A DNA stretch of 64,000 bases from Quercus robur (Eukaryota > Streptophyta > Magnoliopsida > Fagales > Fagaceae): positions 91,590,862 to 91,654,861 of the forward strand of contig NC_065535.1 in assembly GCF_932294415.1 (NCBI RefSeq), read 5' to 3'. Position 1 is the first letter of the stretch. Each line of letters opens with the position of its first letter. Below, in pieces: positions 1 to 11,318 of the stretch. The translations under genes were made by a program, and so were the position numbers. The notes below the pieces were generated by a model, which did not search any database, had not been told where the DNA came from, and saw only the letters and a program-made list of their open reading frames with translations.

Positions 1-461
1 TAAAATTCCAAGAGCGTTCTTTCCTTCGTTCTTTCATGACTTTTATGTAATATAATGAGAAACGCATCAATTCTTTGTAAATTTTCCTTCTTCTATATTG
101 AGAATAATACAAATTTTCTAATTTATTTATTTTTTATTTTTCCTTCCGGCTCTTTAGTCTGATTCAACTTCTTTATGAATCTTTCTCAAAAAAAAGAAAA
201 AAAAAAAATTTCTTTATGAATAGTAGTTACTAGAAGAAGCGAAAAACTGACCTTAAAGTTTGTTGGTTATAACATTCAGTGTATCCAATGTAGAGGCTAG
301 CTAGTGATTGCGATTGGGTTTACTTTCTTGGTTTTTTTTTTTTTTTTTTTTTTTCCCTAATGGAACATTATTACATCGAATAACAAAAGCTAAGCACAAG
401 CTTTATCCTTAATGCAACCTAATACAGTACATTTGACACATAATTTCTCCGCCAACAATAT

Positions 462-500
<39 letters not shown>

Positions 501-2130
501 AACCACGAAAGAGAAAGGGAGATAGGACGAGTGTAAGAATCATAACAAACATATATATATATATATATATATATATCATGTATTTTTTAGGTTAGAAAAT
601 ACTAAAACTAGTACCAATTTTATTAATTTTTAAAAATTTTCCTAACCAATATAGCAATAAATGTTATTGGCTTTGTGCCACTTTAATTACTAATAAATGA
701 TGTCGCAAAAACCTGAAAAAAGAACACATGATGCTCTCTTAATAGAACAAAAACTAAACTATTAGTTTAAAAAAGGATTTCTCTAAATTCACAAGGAAAC
801 GAAAATTGGAGTCCACCAGAAAAATAATTTGACAATAAGTCTTTTTTTATTGATAATAGTCTAATCTGCCTTTGACGACTACAAAACATATAAATAATGA
901 GAAAAAAACATCTAAAACTCTAATTCGCACTAATTACGCAATTATGTGACAAAATACCGAAATTTACCAAAAATTGCAAAATTGAGTTAAATGGGGAATT
1001 ATAAACTACTGACCTTAAGGGTCGTCCCAAAACAAGCGGGACTTTATTCTAACTTTTGAGTAAAAAGTTATAAAGAAAACAAAAATTACTATAAACAGCA
1101 AAATTTCAGTTTTCGAGATAAAGGAATTAGCCATTTTTAGGAAGTACCTCGTGGTAAAGCGAAGACTATTGTTCAGAAGGCCTTTTCACTTCAACCTGTC
1201 AAATTTCATGCAATTCTGACTCTGTAATCCATGATTTCTACTAGTGCCTTTTTGCCTTGTGTGTTGATTTCAAGCACGCATGAGATTCCAAGAAGGTCAT
1301 GACGGTCTATTCTACATTAGTAAATAAATATTAAGATTACATTTTTTATGATTAGTGATATATTAGTTTGTAAGATTTATTTTGTAAAATTTGTAATATC
1401 ACTTGGATAACACTTTTAGGTTTCTAGTTATGACATTATTTTCGTGATTATTGGCATGTAACCTTTGGTTTTCATAATGGGGAAGTAGTTGTCACTCAAA
1501 TATGGTGCTCAGCCGTTGGTACTCAAACTTGATGCTCAGGATGCTACTTTGAGCTTGGATTGTTCTCTAGTTGAGATTTTTCCTATGCGACCTCTTTAGA
1601 TGGTCTTTCTTTTTAGTAAACAATAATACTTATTAGAATACACACGAAAACAGTAATACTAGTATTTTAAACCAGATTTATAATACATTACATAACTAGA
1701 GTACAACTACAAAAGGGCCTAACATTTGTAGTTGTAGATAAGGTCATATTGTTCTGAGTGATGACGTGGCATCAATATATGGTCTTTTTCTTATTATGTA
1801 TACTTTTGTTTTCCATATCACCATACATTACACAAAAATAGAAAATTGATTATAGAAATGATTTGCATTTTAAAAACTATGTTTTGTGGAAATTTTAGAT
1901 CTTATTTCCATTTTAGTTATAGTTTGTTAAAGTTATTTGACTTGAATGGTTGTAATAAGTTGTATATTAATCCTATGATAGACCATCCATTAATAGGGAT
2001 ATTTGATGTTTCATCTATTTTTGCTAATTGGTCAATTAAATTATTTTGAATGTTTAAGGTAAAAAAACAGAGGACTAGTGGCTTACTTGAACCTGTCACG
2101 AGTTATGCAGAAACCATTCTCAATTGATCA
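1..2130. repeat. Upstream copy of a tandem segmental duplication (DUF761 3' region)
   Basis: From base 1 the sequence matches the 3' untranslated and downstream region of the DUF761 gene that starts at about 5934. Shared blocks include the first 120 bases, the purine-rich stretch around 500-545, the segment around 1310-1440 and the segment 1510-2100. The coding part of this upstream copy would lie left of the window. The copy has extra sequence (about 720-1310) that is absent from the downstream copy and in which I recognise nothing. It also contains a T22 tract near 333, a (GA)n run at 463-497 and a (TA)n run at 551-576. No gene was found here. Confidence 0.75.
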
Positions 2131-2339
2131 TCACAGCTGGTAGTGGGTCAGGTTTGGAAGGGTTGGAAGCCTTTGAATGGTTAAGTTTGGAGCCTCAAAT
2201 ATGAATAATTTATACCCAACCTGCTTTAAACAGCAGATCACTGTTGAACCACTAAATTGTTTTGAAAAGCAAATTCGAAAAAGAATATTCTAAATGAGTT
2301 AGCTTCAAGGCAACTTGCCTTTGATACTTTTTGAGTCAC

Positions 2340-4260
2340 TAATTGAATAAACAAAAAAAAAACAAAAAAAACTATTGATGAGTCTTTGGCTCTTTTTATA
2401 TAGTTAATAGATATACCAACTTACATAAATATTTAAAAGAAAAAAGAAAAAAAAAAAAAACACAAACCGATAATTGAAAAAAAAAAAAAAAAAAACTTTA
2501 GGCACTGTAGAAATTAACGTTAAAATGTTGTGGATTTAGCATTTTTTTTATTTGATCTATAAGAAACTGAGATCTTAACAACTGTGAAAATATTGTGATA
2601 ACAATAAATATTGTAACATTTTCTCAAAACATTTATTTTTAGTTGTGGTTGGTCACAGTCTCATATTTTATGTTTTATTTCGACTTGTAAAAAATTGACA
2701 AGTCAATAATTATGAAAATATTGTGAAATTTGTTGTGTCGGTATAAAAATATATACACAAACTTACATAAATATTTAAAAGGAAAAAAAAAAAACACAAA
2801 CCGATTATTGAAAAAAAAAAATGTAGCTACTGTAGCTACAGTGCCACTTGGCACTATAGTTACTGTTCAAAAGTACTTGGGAAAAAAATGACTCACAAAA
2901 CCAAAGCACTGTAACTACAGTATTTTAGCGCATTCGCGCACATCAATAATTGTGAAAATATTGTGAATATATATACCAGCTTACATAAATATTTAAAAGG
3001 AAAAAAAAAAAAAAAAAAAAAAACCAAAAATGTAGCTATTGTAGCTATAGTGCCACTTGGCACTGTAGTTACTGTTCAAAACTTGGGAAAAAAAAGTGGC
3101 TCACAAACCAAAGCATTGTCACTACAGTGATTTAGCACGAATACCGTGCCAGTTGAATAAACCAAAAATACTACACAATAAGTATTGTAACATTTTCTCA
3201 AAAGATTTATTTTTAGTTGTGGTTGGTCACAATCTCATATTTTATTATTTTATTATTTTATTTTGGCTTGTAAAAAATTGACACGTCAATAATTGTGAAA
3301 TTTGTTGTGTCAGTATAACAATATATATACCAACTTACATAAATATTAAAAAAAAAAAAAAAACTTTAGGCACTGTGGCTACTATGCTAGTTGAATAAAC
3401 CAAAAGCACTATACAATAAGTGTTGTAACATTTTCTCAAAACATTTATTTTTAGTTGTGGTTGGTCACAATCTCATATTTTATTTCGACTTGTAAGAAAT
3501 TGACACGTCAATAATTGTGAAAATATTGTGAAATTTGTTGTGTCAGTATAACAATATATATACCCGCTTACATAAATATTTAAAAGAAAAAAAAAACACA
3601 AACTGATTACTAAAAAAAAAAAAAAACTTTAGGCGTTGTTGCTATTATGCCAGTTGAATAAACCAAAAGCACTGCACAATAAGTGTTGTAACATTTTCTC
3701 AAAACATTTATTTTTAGTTGTGATTGATCGTAGTCTCATATTTTATTATTTTATTTCGACTTGTAAGAAATTGACATGTCAATAATTGTGAAAATATTGT
3801 GAAATTTGTTGTGTCAGTATAACAATATATATATCAGCTTACATAAATATTTAAAAGGAAAAAAAAAAAAAAAAAAAAAAAAAAAACAAACCAATTACTG
3901 GAAAAAAAAAATTGTAGCTACAGTGCCACTTGACACTATAGTTACTATTCAAAACTTGGGGAAAAAAAGTGGCTCACGAAACCAAAGCACTGTACAGTAC
4001 TTTGGTGCATTCGCACATGTCAATAATTGTGAAAATATCATATCAGTATAACAATATATATACTAGCTTACATAAATATTTAAAAGGAAAAGAAAACACA
4101 AACCGATTATGAAGGGAAAAAAAATTGTAGCTATTGTAACTACAGTGCCACTTGGCACTATAGTTACTATTCAAAACTTGGGAAAAAAAATTGGCTCATG
4201 AAACCAAAGCACTGTAGCTACAGTGATTTAGCGCATTCGCACTTTTATATATATAGATAA
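2340..4260. repeat. Tandem array, about seven units of 220-350 bp with hairpin cores
   Basis: The anchor cttacataaatattta recurs at about 2421, 2762, 2981, 3335, 3568, 3839 and 4069, giving spacings of roughly 341, 219, 354, 233, 271 and 230 bp. Two unit types occur. One has a block around aaccaaaagcactgcacaat followed by a T-rich stretch. The other carries the hairpin gtagctacagtgcca / tggcactatagttac (around 2830, 3040, 3920 and 4140). Every unit also has taataattgtgaaaatattg and an A-rich tract. No coding potential is visible. It looks like an amplified non-autonomous transposon or a small local satellite. Confidence 0.8.
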
Positions 4261-4370
4261 AGCAAGTCAATTGAATTAATAAGTTATTATGCATTCTTTG
4301 TACTTACCCAAAATGCACATTAACCATGTTTCTTCTTTACATTGTTTTAAACCTGATTTCTAGTCATTGA

Positions 4371-4585
4371 CCACTTAGTGTGTGTTTGACATTGATTATT
4401 TTTACCAATTTATTTTACTATTTAATTTATTTTTGCTATTATTTATGGGTCTTATTGCACTTTTTGATACTATTCATAGATCTCATTGTACTATTTCAGC
4501 TAACTTTTACCTTTATCTATAATACTTTTGACAAAAAGTTTTCAGTTTCAATAAAATAAGTAGATCCAAAATAGACCCTTAGACT
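4371..4585. mobile_element. Degenerate MITE-like repeat (GTTTGGATA family relative)
   Basis: It begins near gtgtttgacattgatt and ends near aaaataagtagatccaaaat, with an internal gttttcagtttcaataaaat. The same tail occurs in the copies at about 19645-19980 and 38390-38625. The ends are decayed and no clear target duplication is visible. Confidence 0.45.
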
Positions 4586-5184
4586 AACAATACTTGAGCA
4601 ACCGTGACATGGGTGAAAATTCAAAAATGGGTTGTGTTTGCTTTAAACTTTTTTTTTTTTTTAGTTATAATACAACGTAAGTAAAAACATGGTGTATAAC
4701 ATGATTTTCTCTTAAATAATTTTTTTTTTTAACAAATTTTAGGGAGACAACCACTCCATTATGTGGCAACTACTTGGCAATGTAACATGATTGTACTTTT
4801 TAAAAATTTATTTATATTTATTACTATTTTATTAACCATGGGACGTGGGAATATTAATTCACCTATAAACTATAATATTGTTTAGCAGTATCGTAAGCAG
4901 TATGCTGGAAGTTACATATATTTAACTTATTTTTGAAGTATAGGTATTAATAAACCAATAACAAAACTAGTACAATTAATTTGATAGAGATTTCTCAAAA
5001 AAATTTGATAGAGAATAATCAACTTTTTGACTCTTCTAAAGTTCTAACTTCTAACTCAATCTTCCGACTTTGTAAATGTCATCATCACACACGGTATACC
5101 ATTTTCATACGCATCATCTCCTTTGACCAATGACACAGCACTCCCTATGGAGTATGGATATATCATATATGTAAGCTCTTTCGT

Positions 5185-5196
5185 AGTATATAAATT
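5185..5196 (+). promoter_or_regulatory. Probable TATA box of the DUF761 gene
   Basis: The sequence tatataaat lies about 200 bp upstream of the DUF761 start codon, in an otherwise mixed-composition stretch. A long (TA)n microsatellite at 5293-5338 lies between it and the start codon and would be in the leader. Confidence 0.45.
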
Positions 5197-5291
5197 CCAC
5201 ATACCCCACTTATCGTATACCTTAAAACATTCCAATACATTTACCAAAAAAGTAAGAAAACTTTGCAACACATTACCATCCACAAACCTGA

Positions 5292-5292
<1 letters not shown>

Positions 5293-5339
<47 letters not shown>
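5293..5339. repeat. (TA)n microsatellite in DUF761 leader
   Basis: About 23 TA dinucleotides lie between the probable TATA box and the start codon of the DUF761 gene. Confidence 0.9.
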
Positions 5340-5342
<3 letters not shown>

Positions 5343-5390
5343 CAACTTTTTCCAACACAAGCTTATATAACTCTTGGTGTTTCATCTTTC

Positions 5391-5786
5391 ATGCAATTCC
5401 ACGACATGGGCAAAGACAAGTCTTCCTTGCTAACACGCCTAAAGAGGGCAGTGAAGAAGGTGAAGTTTCTGATAGATTTTAGCATGAACCGGTGGCATCT
5501 AGCTTCGGTGCTTGGCCGTGCTTCTTCGAGCAAACGAATAAGCTTCAATGACCGACCGGGCTTGAGGGCAGCTTGCGACGATGATACAATATATTCTGAT
5601 GAATCAGGAGGCTCTTCATCAAGATCAGGGATTCAGAGGACTATGAGTTTTCCATCCGAAGAAGATGTTGATAAGAGAGCAGATATGTTTATTGCTAATT
5701 TCCATCGTCAACTTCAGCTAGAGAGACAAATCTCACTAGAGCTTCAATATTGCCGGGGAAATAGCTTCAAGTCAATCTCTCCTTGA
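5391..5786 (+). CDS. DUF761 (cotton-fibre-type) small protein
   Basis: Single-exon reading frame of 131 residues. If translation starts at the second methionine (5406, MGKDKSS) the protein is 126 residues. The N-terminal third is basic (RLKRAVKKVKFLIDF), the middle is serine-rich, and residues about 95-123 form the C-terminal motif DKRADMFIANFHRQLQLERQ. That motif is the hallmark of Pfam DUF761, seen in 'cotton fibre expressed' proteins. The function of the family is not established; some members alter growth when overexpressed. No signal peptide or confident membrane segment is seen. A TATA-like box at 5185-5196 and a (TA)n tract lie upstream. Its 3' flank is duplicated at 1-2130, so this is probably one of at least two tandem paralogues. 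I am sure of the domain and less sure of the start. Confidence 0.88.
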   Translation: MQFHDMGKDKSSLLTRLKRAVKKVKFLIDFSMNRWHLASVLGRASSSKRISFNDRPGLRAACDDDTIYSDESGGSSSRSGIQRTMSFPSEEDVDKRADMFIANFHRQLQLERQISLELQYCRGNSFKSISP

Positions 5787-6140
5787 TTGATAATTTTTTG
5801 GTTCTTCGAGTGTTTTTTTTTTGGGACTTTGATTATTGTTTGTTTGATAGGGCCTTTGATTTTTAGAAAAGGGGCCTCAAGTGTGAATTTGCTGAAGTGT
5901 TTTTGATTTTGTAGTGCCTGTTGTAAAGTTCCAAGAGCTTTCTTTCCTTCTTTCTTTCATTACTTTTATATAATAGTGAGAAGGGCATCAATTCTTTGTA
6001 AATTTTCCTTCTTCTTCTTTTTGAGAATAATGTAATTTTTTTTTCCAATTTAATTATAATTTTAAGCTGAGTTTTTGGTTTTTTTGTTTCTGTCTTCTAT
6101 CGATCTCTTCCCTTATTCAACTTCTTTACGGTATATGTCC
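5787..6140 (+). other. 3' untranslated region of the DUF761 gene
   Basis: The T-rich sequence after the stop matches the first 240 bases of the window from about 5934 on. This indicates transcribed or at least duplicated 3' flank. The exact polyadenylation site cannot be fixed. Confidence 0.5.
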
Positions 6141-6165
6141 AATGTTGCAGCTAGTGATTGCGATT

Positions 6166-6200
<35 letters not shown>

Positions 6201-6902
6201 TAAAAGGTAAACAAAAGCGAAGCAAAAGCTTTATCCTTGAGGACTTTAACAACTCATGAGGAAGATCATTAAGATTAATACAACCTGTCGGCTGTCACCC
6301 CTAATTTTAAAGCTCTTTGGCCGCCTAATCCATGGGAAGATGGGCAGCTCTATAAGCTTTTTCTATCCGCCTGGTTAAGCCAACATGTGTATGGGCTCTT
6401 CCAAAAGCCCCATTGACCATTGTGATCGTCAATAATGGGAGCCACTTCCTAGTTTTGGATTTGTTGTATATTTTACATCATGTTATAAATGAATTGAATG
6501 ACACAATCACTACTTTACTAACGTGCACATAATTTCTTAGCCAACAATATAAAAAAGAGAGAAGAATCCAAGAAAGAGAAGGGGAGATAGGACAAGCGTG
6601 GAATCATAACCAACAAATCATGTATTTATGTTGAAAAATATTAAAATTGCTACAAAAGATTTACAAACTAATATAACAATAAATGTTATAAGCTTGGTGC
6701 CACTTCAATTTCTAATAAATAAATATTTAGATTATCCTTCAGTTATTAGTGACACATTAATTTGTAAGACTTCTAGTGAAATTTATAGTATCACATGTAT
6801 AACTTTTTTAGGTTTTTAGTTATGACAGTATTTTTGTGATTATCATGTAAGTGATGTAACCATCGGTTTTCATGATGGGGCATTGGTACTCAAACTCGAT
6901 GC

Positions 6903-7554
6903 TTAGAGCATCCACAGCAGACGTTGTAAAAAAAATGCCATTTTACAACATCAAACACCTACTTTATTATTTTACCACATCATTTTACAACATCTCATTT
7001 ATCAGATGTTTTATACTTCAATTTTATACATTAAAATAATATTTACACCACATTAAAATAATATATTAAATTCCTCCCCTCATCCTCATCATTATCATCA
7101 ACAACCACCAGAAAAATGGTTGCCGCCACAATCACCAGGAAAAAAAAAAAAAAAAAAAAAAACACATCCACCAAAATCAACCCACAACCGCCGCCAAATC
7201 CACCACCAAAACATAAAAACAAAGACAAAAATAGATCAGAAATCATCATCATCATCAATCACCACTACAACAACAACCACAACAACAACCAGAAAAATTG
7301 TTGCGGCCACAATCACCAGGAAAAAAAAAAAAAAAACCACAACCACCAAAATCAACCGCCGCCGAATCCACCACCAAAGCAGAAAAACAAAGACAAAAAC
7401 AGATCAGAACAGAGATCGGCACCACCACCGATTCGCCCACCAGTCCACCCACCCACTACCACCGATTCGCCCACCGCCATAACCCACAACCCGAACCCAC
7501 CCACCACCGTGCCTAACCTAACGCATCAAAATTAAAATTTTTTTAAAAAATAAT

Positions 7555-7588
<34 letters not shown>

Positions 7589-8224
7589 GCACCATACAGT
7601 GTTAAGAAAAGCGAGGAAGGTGTTGAGTTCAGGCGAAGCGGAGAGGACGCGGTGGAGGGAGCGCGTGGCGACGAACCCCAAATCGAAAGGCTCAGAAGAC
7701 GAAGGGACCATACGGAGCGTGTACTCCACGCCCATGAAGAACAGCAAACCCATGGCGAACAAACAAGGCACCCAATGGAACTTCGCCACGTGCGCCACGT
7801 CCTCCGCCGTCCACGTCATAAACGACGCTCTCTTTTCCTTCTCTTTCTTTACAACCATGTCCCTAGTAACGCCGCCGCCGTTAGTCCTGGTACCGGTAGT
7901 AGTGTGCCTTTTGTTGAGAGAACGAGAAAGAGAGAACAGAAAAAGAGAGAACAGAAAAAAAATGGAGAGGCGGAGAGAACGAGAAAGGGAGAACAGAAAA
8001 AAAATAAAGTGAAGAGAGAGGAGAGAGAAAAGAGAATAAAAAAATAATAAAACTTATACCATTTTCGTCCGTACTGTTGCAAATTTGCAACGGTACTGTT
8101 CATATGTGGTATAATTTTTACCATTTGGAACATTTGATAAAGCTCTGTTTTTGTGTTTGGTGTGCTAAATGTGCCAAAAATTTGACATTTGGCACATTTA
8201 GCACATCTGCTGCGAGTGCTCTTA
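6903..8224. mobile_element. Non-autonomous PIF/Harbinger-type element carrying a host gene piece (Pack-type)
   Basis: The element spans 6906-8221 (1316 bp) and is flanked by TTA at 6903-6905 and 8222-8224. The terminal inverted repeats are GAGCATCCACAGCAGACGT at the left and, read inward from the right, GAGCACTCGCAGCAGATGT. A 3-bp TTA duplication with such ends is typical of PIF/Harbinger and Tourist-type elements. The other copy of the local duplication has the uninterrupted site (gatgctcaggatgctac, near 1531-1547). No transposase is present. Inside are an AT-rich left arm, a duplicated CCACCA-rich block (about 7108-7250 and 7288-7410), a ROD1-like gene fragment on the minus strand, a purine-rich block, and two hairpins near the right end: gtactgttgcaaa/tttgcaacggtac and tgtgctaaatgtgccaaa with its exact complement at 8188-8205. 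Confidence 0.85.
7595..7910 (-). pseudogene. ROD1: Captured N-terminal fragment of ROD1 / PDCT
   Basis: On the minus strand this stretch reads as about 105 codons with strong resemblance to the N-terminal part of plant phosphatidylcholine:diacylglycerol cholinephosphotransferase (ROD1/PDCT). Recognisable pieces are ASFMTWTAEDVAHVAKFHW, LLFFMGVEYTLRMVP, SSSEPFDLGFVATRSL and HRVLSASPELNT. The first transmembrane segment is included. The match stops after LNTV, where the real protein continues with the rest of the membrane domain and the catalytic lipid-phosphatase-like motifs; none of these is present. It lies wholly inside the Harbinger-type element at 6906-8221, is much more GC-rich than the surroundings, and has no promoter or downstream exons of its own. 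I infer gene capture by the transposon. The reading frame is still open over the captured part, which suggests a fairly recent capture. It cannot make a working enzyme. Confidence 0.82.
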
Positions 8225-8699
8225 GGATGCTACTTTGAGCTTGGATTGTTCTCTAGTTGAAACTTTTCTTGCACGAGCTCTTTAGATGATTAATAAAGTC
8301 ATCTTGTACCGAGTGATGACATGGCATCAATGGTCTTTTTCTTATTTCGTACACTTTTATTTTCCATATAACCATTCATTACATGAAAGAAAATTGATTC
8401 TAAAATCGAGTTGTATTTTAAAAACCATGTTTTTGTGGATATTTTAGACCTTATTTCCGTTTTAGACATGGCTTGTTGAAGTTATTTGACTTGAATGATT
8501 GTAAGTTGTATTAATCTTATCATAGACCATCCACTAATTAGGATATCTAATGTTTCATCAATTTAATTTGAATGTTTAAGGAAAAAAAGAGAGGACTAGT
8601 GGCTTACTTGAACCTGCCATGAGTTATAAAAAATAATGATAAATTTACTCCAAGTAATTTTGACCCAGAAACCATTTACAATCCCAATTCAATTGAGTT

Positions 8700-9315
8700 A
8701 AATTCAAACATGATTCGATTTATCGTCATGTCTAACAACTAGGGTTGTAAATGAATCAAGTGAAGTTGAGTTTTTAAAGTTCAGGATTTGGTTATTTAAT
8801 TTTATTTTGAAAACAAACTAAGTTTGAGTTCATCACCAAGCTATTATATACGCACATTTTCTTCTTATATTATATCCTCTACGCTAACATAATTTCTAGT
8901 ATATCAAAGATCAATAGCTATGTTATCAATTAGATATTTAAATTTCAAATTTTTGTAATATAAAATTATGTATAAAAAATAAGTTTATAAATCAAATAAT
9001 AAATAACATCCGATTGGTACGAAATTTGACATGTGTGATAGTGTTAACTGTTAAGAACATAAATATTATGCAATCTAACATTCAAGTTTTCAAAATATAT
9101 AATCATATTAGGTTTTTTTAGTAGAAGTTGTAGACCAAGTTTGTTGCCAAATTTTACCAATAAAATATTTCACAAATATATAATTAATACCATAAAATAA
9201 ATTGTTTTCCCAAAATTATTTTCAGCTAAGCTCGGACTTAGGAAAATGTTTTATGTCAAAACAAATGCAGCCCACAACCTCGGTTGCATTTTGTTTTTGT
9301 TTTTGTTTTTTTTTT

Positions 9316-9365
<50 letters not shown>
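8700..9365. other. AT-rich intergenic stretch, nothing recognised
   Basis: No coding potential on either strand. An A-rich tract of over 30 bases at about 9323-9358 runs into a short (GA)n run near 9375, just before the putative DPMS3 leader. Confidence 0.6.
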
Positions 9366-9374
<9 letters not shown>

Positions 9375-9375
<1 letters not shown>

Positions 9376-9539
9376 GAGAGAGAGAGAGAGTGCTTTTTGT
9401 GCACTACGCGGAAAAGGAGAAAAGATTGAAAACAAATTCCGGCAGATCACAAGAAAAAACAAATCCAGAATCCGTGAGTGAAGGGAACATCAAGGGGCAG
9501 CACACAGATTGGTCCTCGTCCACCACCCCATAGCCATAG
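9375..9539 (+). other. Putative 5' untranslated exon of DPMS3
   Basis: A mixed-composition, GC-richer island follows a (GA)n run and ends at ccatag|gtaggg, which could serve as a splice donor. The nearest good acceptor before the DPMS3 start codon is cgtgtag|gggcgg at 11587/11588. Plant DPMS3-sized genes often have a leader intron, so I propose 9375-9539 joined to 11588. This is inference without transcript support. Confidence 0.4.
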
Positions 9540-10122
9540 GTAGGGCAGACTCTCTTCTCTTCTTCTTCTTCTTCTTCTTCATCATCATTAATTTAATATT
9601 TATTTCAACCCATTTCTCTCTCTCTCTCTCTCTCTCTCTCTGCGTATTACTGTTCTATTTAGAAATTGATGACTTTGACTGATCACTTGGGTAAAGATTT
9701 ATGGAACGTTGCTGTAATTCAAAGCGTTTGAGTAGGCTATTTGGTTTCTGGGAAAACGTAGACAAACGAGATACATTTCATTGTTTTGTCATTTGGAGAA
9801 CCAAAAGCTTTACTCAACCAAAGCCTAATGCTAAAAATTTGACCCAATTTACTATTCTTGGAATACCCACACAGCATAAATTTTATGAATTCACTTTCTT
9901 TTAATTTCCTTAGATTAGTGTTGTCATAATTCGGAGTTAAGTTTACAAACAACATTCATGAGCTCTCTGATAAACTTTAAGTTATGCTCAAACTCAATAT
10001 GAGTACAACCAACAGCTTGAGTAGTCAAATCTTGTAGGATGAATTCACTTTGTTTTCCGGTCAAAGAATTATAAACCTTGAGCTTGACATGACATGAACA
10101 TTGGGTTATACTGGATTTGTTA

Positions 10123-10426
10123 GACTGGTTAAGAAGTTCACCAAGGTTAGCTTGGATTTGGGCTGAAGTAAACCAACCCGAATCAAAGTGAATTTGCATC
10201 TATGTATTAAAATAGAAATGTTTTTGTGTCATCATGTGTTGGATCATCTAGCAACATATGAGATAATGTGGTTAAGACTGGTTAAGAAGTTCACCAAGGT
10301 TAGCTTGGATTTGGGCTGAAGTAAACCAACCCGAATCAAAGTGAATTTGCATCTATGTATTAAAATAGAAATGTTTTTGTGTCATCATGTGTTGGATCAT
10401 CTAGCAACATATGAGATAATGTGGTT
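10123..10426. repeat. 153-bp tandem duplication, two near-identical copies
   Basis: Copy one is 10123-10275 and copy two is 10276-10426, both starting gactggttaagaagttcacc. I see no differences over about 150 bases, so the duplication is recent. It lies in the putative leader intron of DPMS3. A minus-strand open frame (9924-10199) overlaps the first copy but resembles nothing I know. Confidence 0.9.
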
Positions 10427-10529
10427 TGCTGGGTGGGTTCAGTTTGTTGGTTTGGAAATTTACTGATGGTTCTTTCCTTGTCTGGTGCACAAGATACTCG
10501 GGTTGGTTCAGTTAATCTCTCTTTATTAA

Positions 10530-10613
10530 TTTTTAATTGGTAAGTTTACACATGCATCCAATGGGTTCTGAACCCACAATGGGGATGGAGGAGTTGAGCT
10601 AGAGCTAATTGGA
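10530..10613 (-). mobile_element. SINE family A copy (tRNA-derived), antisense
   Basis: Read on the minus strand: tagctctagctcaactcctc, then a box-B-like gtgggttcagaaccc, then catgtgtaaacttaccaatt. This is the same consensus as the copies at about 25112, 26635, 27855, 28830 and elsewhere in the window. Confidence 0.65.
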
Positions 10614-11318
10614 AATAGTCTAAACCAATCTTTCAAATCGGATGTGCAAACAGAGGACAAACACGTGCCCATGACTTTCCAAGCCATGGCATTTTACATT
10701 TCATATCTTTGTAATCACAATATTGCAATGTGATTATGAAATTAAGAGTTTTTCAATATTTTAATAATTTATGTTGCATCATCTGATATGTTGTGTCTGC
10801 AAATGTGCCTTGGACCAAATGGGATCTCCTCCCCCCATAAATAATTTGCAGAGGCCTGGAGGGTGAGGTCACATTTTCATTTCTGTGGGAGTGGTGTGTA
10901 AATTCTATTTATCAATCAAAAAATATCATGTGTTTTAAGTTATAATTATTTGAAACAATTTCAATTATCTATGCATTTTAGTAGAGATATTACGATTTGT
11001 ACAGATTATTCTTATCCTATATATGGGCATAATAGAATACCTCATGCAAAGTAACTAGTTACATTCCATTATATTACATTTTTCTTTTCTATAAATACGA
11101 AAAAATTGAGCCAACATCATCAGCTGAAATCCTTAAAAAATTCCTTTGCCATTAATTTGGATTTGGATTTGGATTTGGATTAAGAGTTTCATTTTCTCTG
11201 TTAGCTGTAATCTGAATGTTGGATTGTAACTTTGGGTGCTAAGAAGAGACAATGGAGTGATTTAATCTATGTGACATAATTTAATACATAGACCTGCTTC
11301 TACTCAATAGTTACAATG

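Larger units (their letters stand above)
5934..8700. repeat. Downstream copy of the DUF761-region tandem duplication
   Basis: Matches 1-2130 in order, interrupted by the 1.3-kb transposon at 6906-8221. Similarity resumes directly after the transposon (ggatgctactttgagcttgg) and runs through gaggactagtggcttacttg at about 8594. The (TA)n run at 6168-6197 has no equal in the other copy. Confidence 0.75.

Noticed and set aside
7116-7535. Proline/asparagine/histidine-rich open frame of 139 codons on the plus strand
   Set aside because: It is a translation of the CCACCA/AAC-rich duplicated block inside the transposon, interrupted by A-tracts, with no conserved domain.
9924-10199. Minus-strand open frame of 91 codons
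   Set aside because: It overlaps the recent tandem duplication in a putative intron and matches no family I know.
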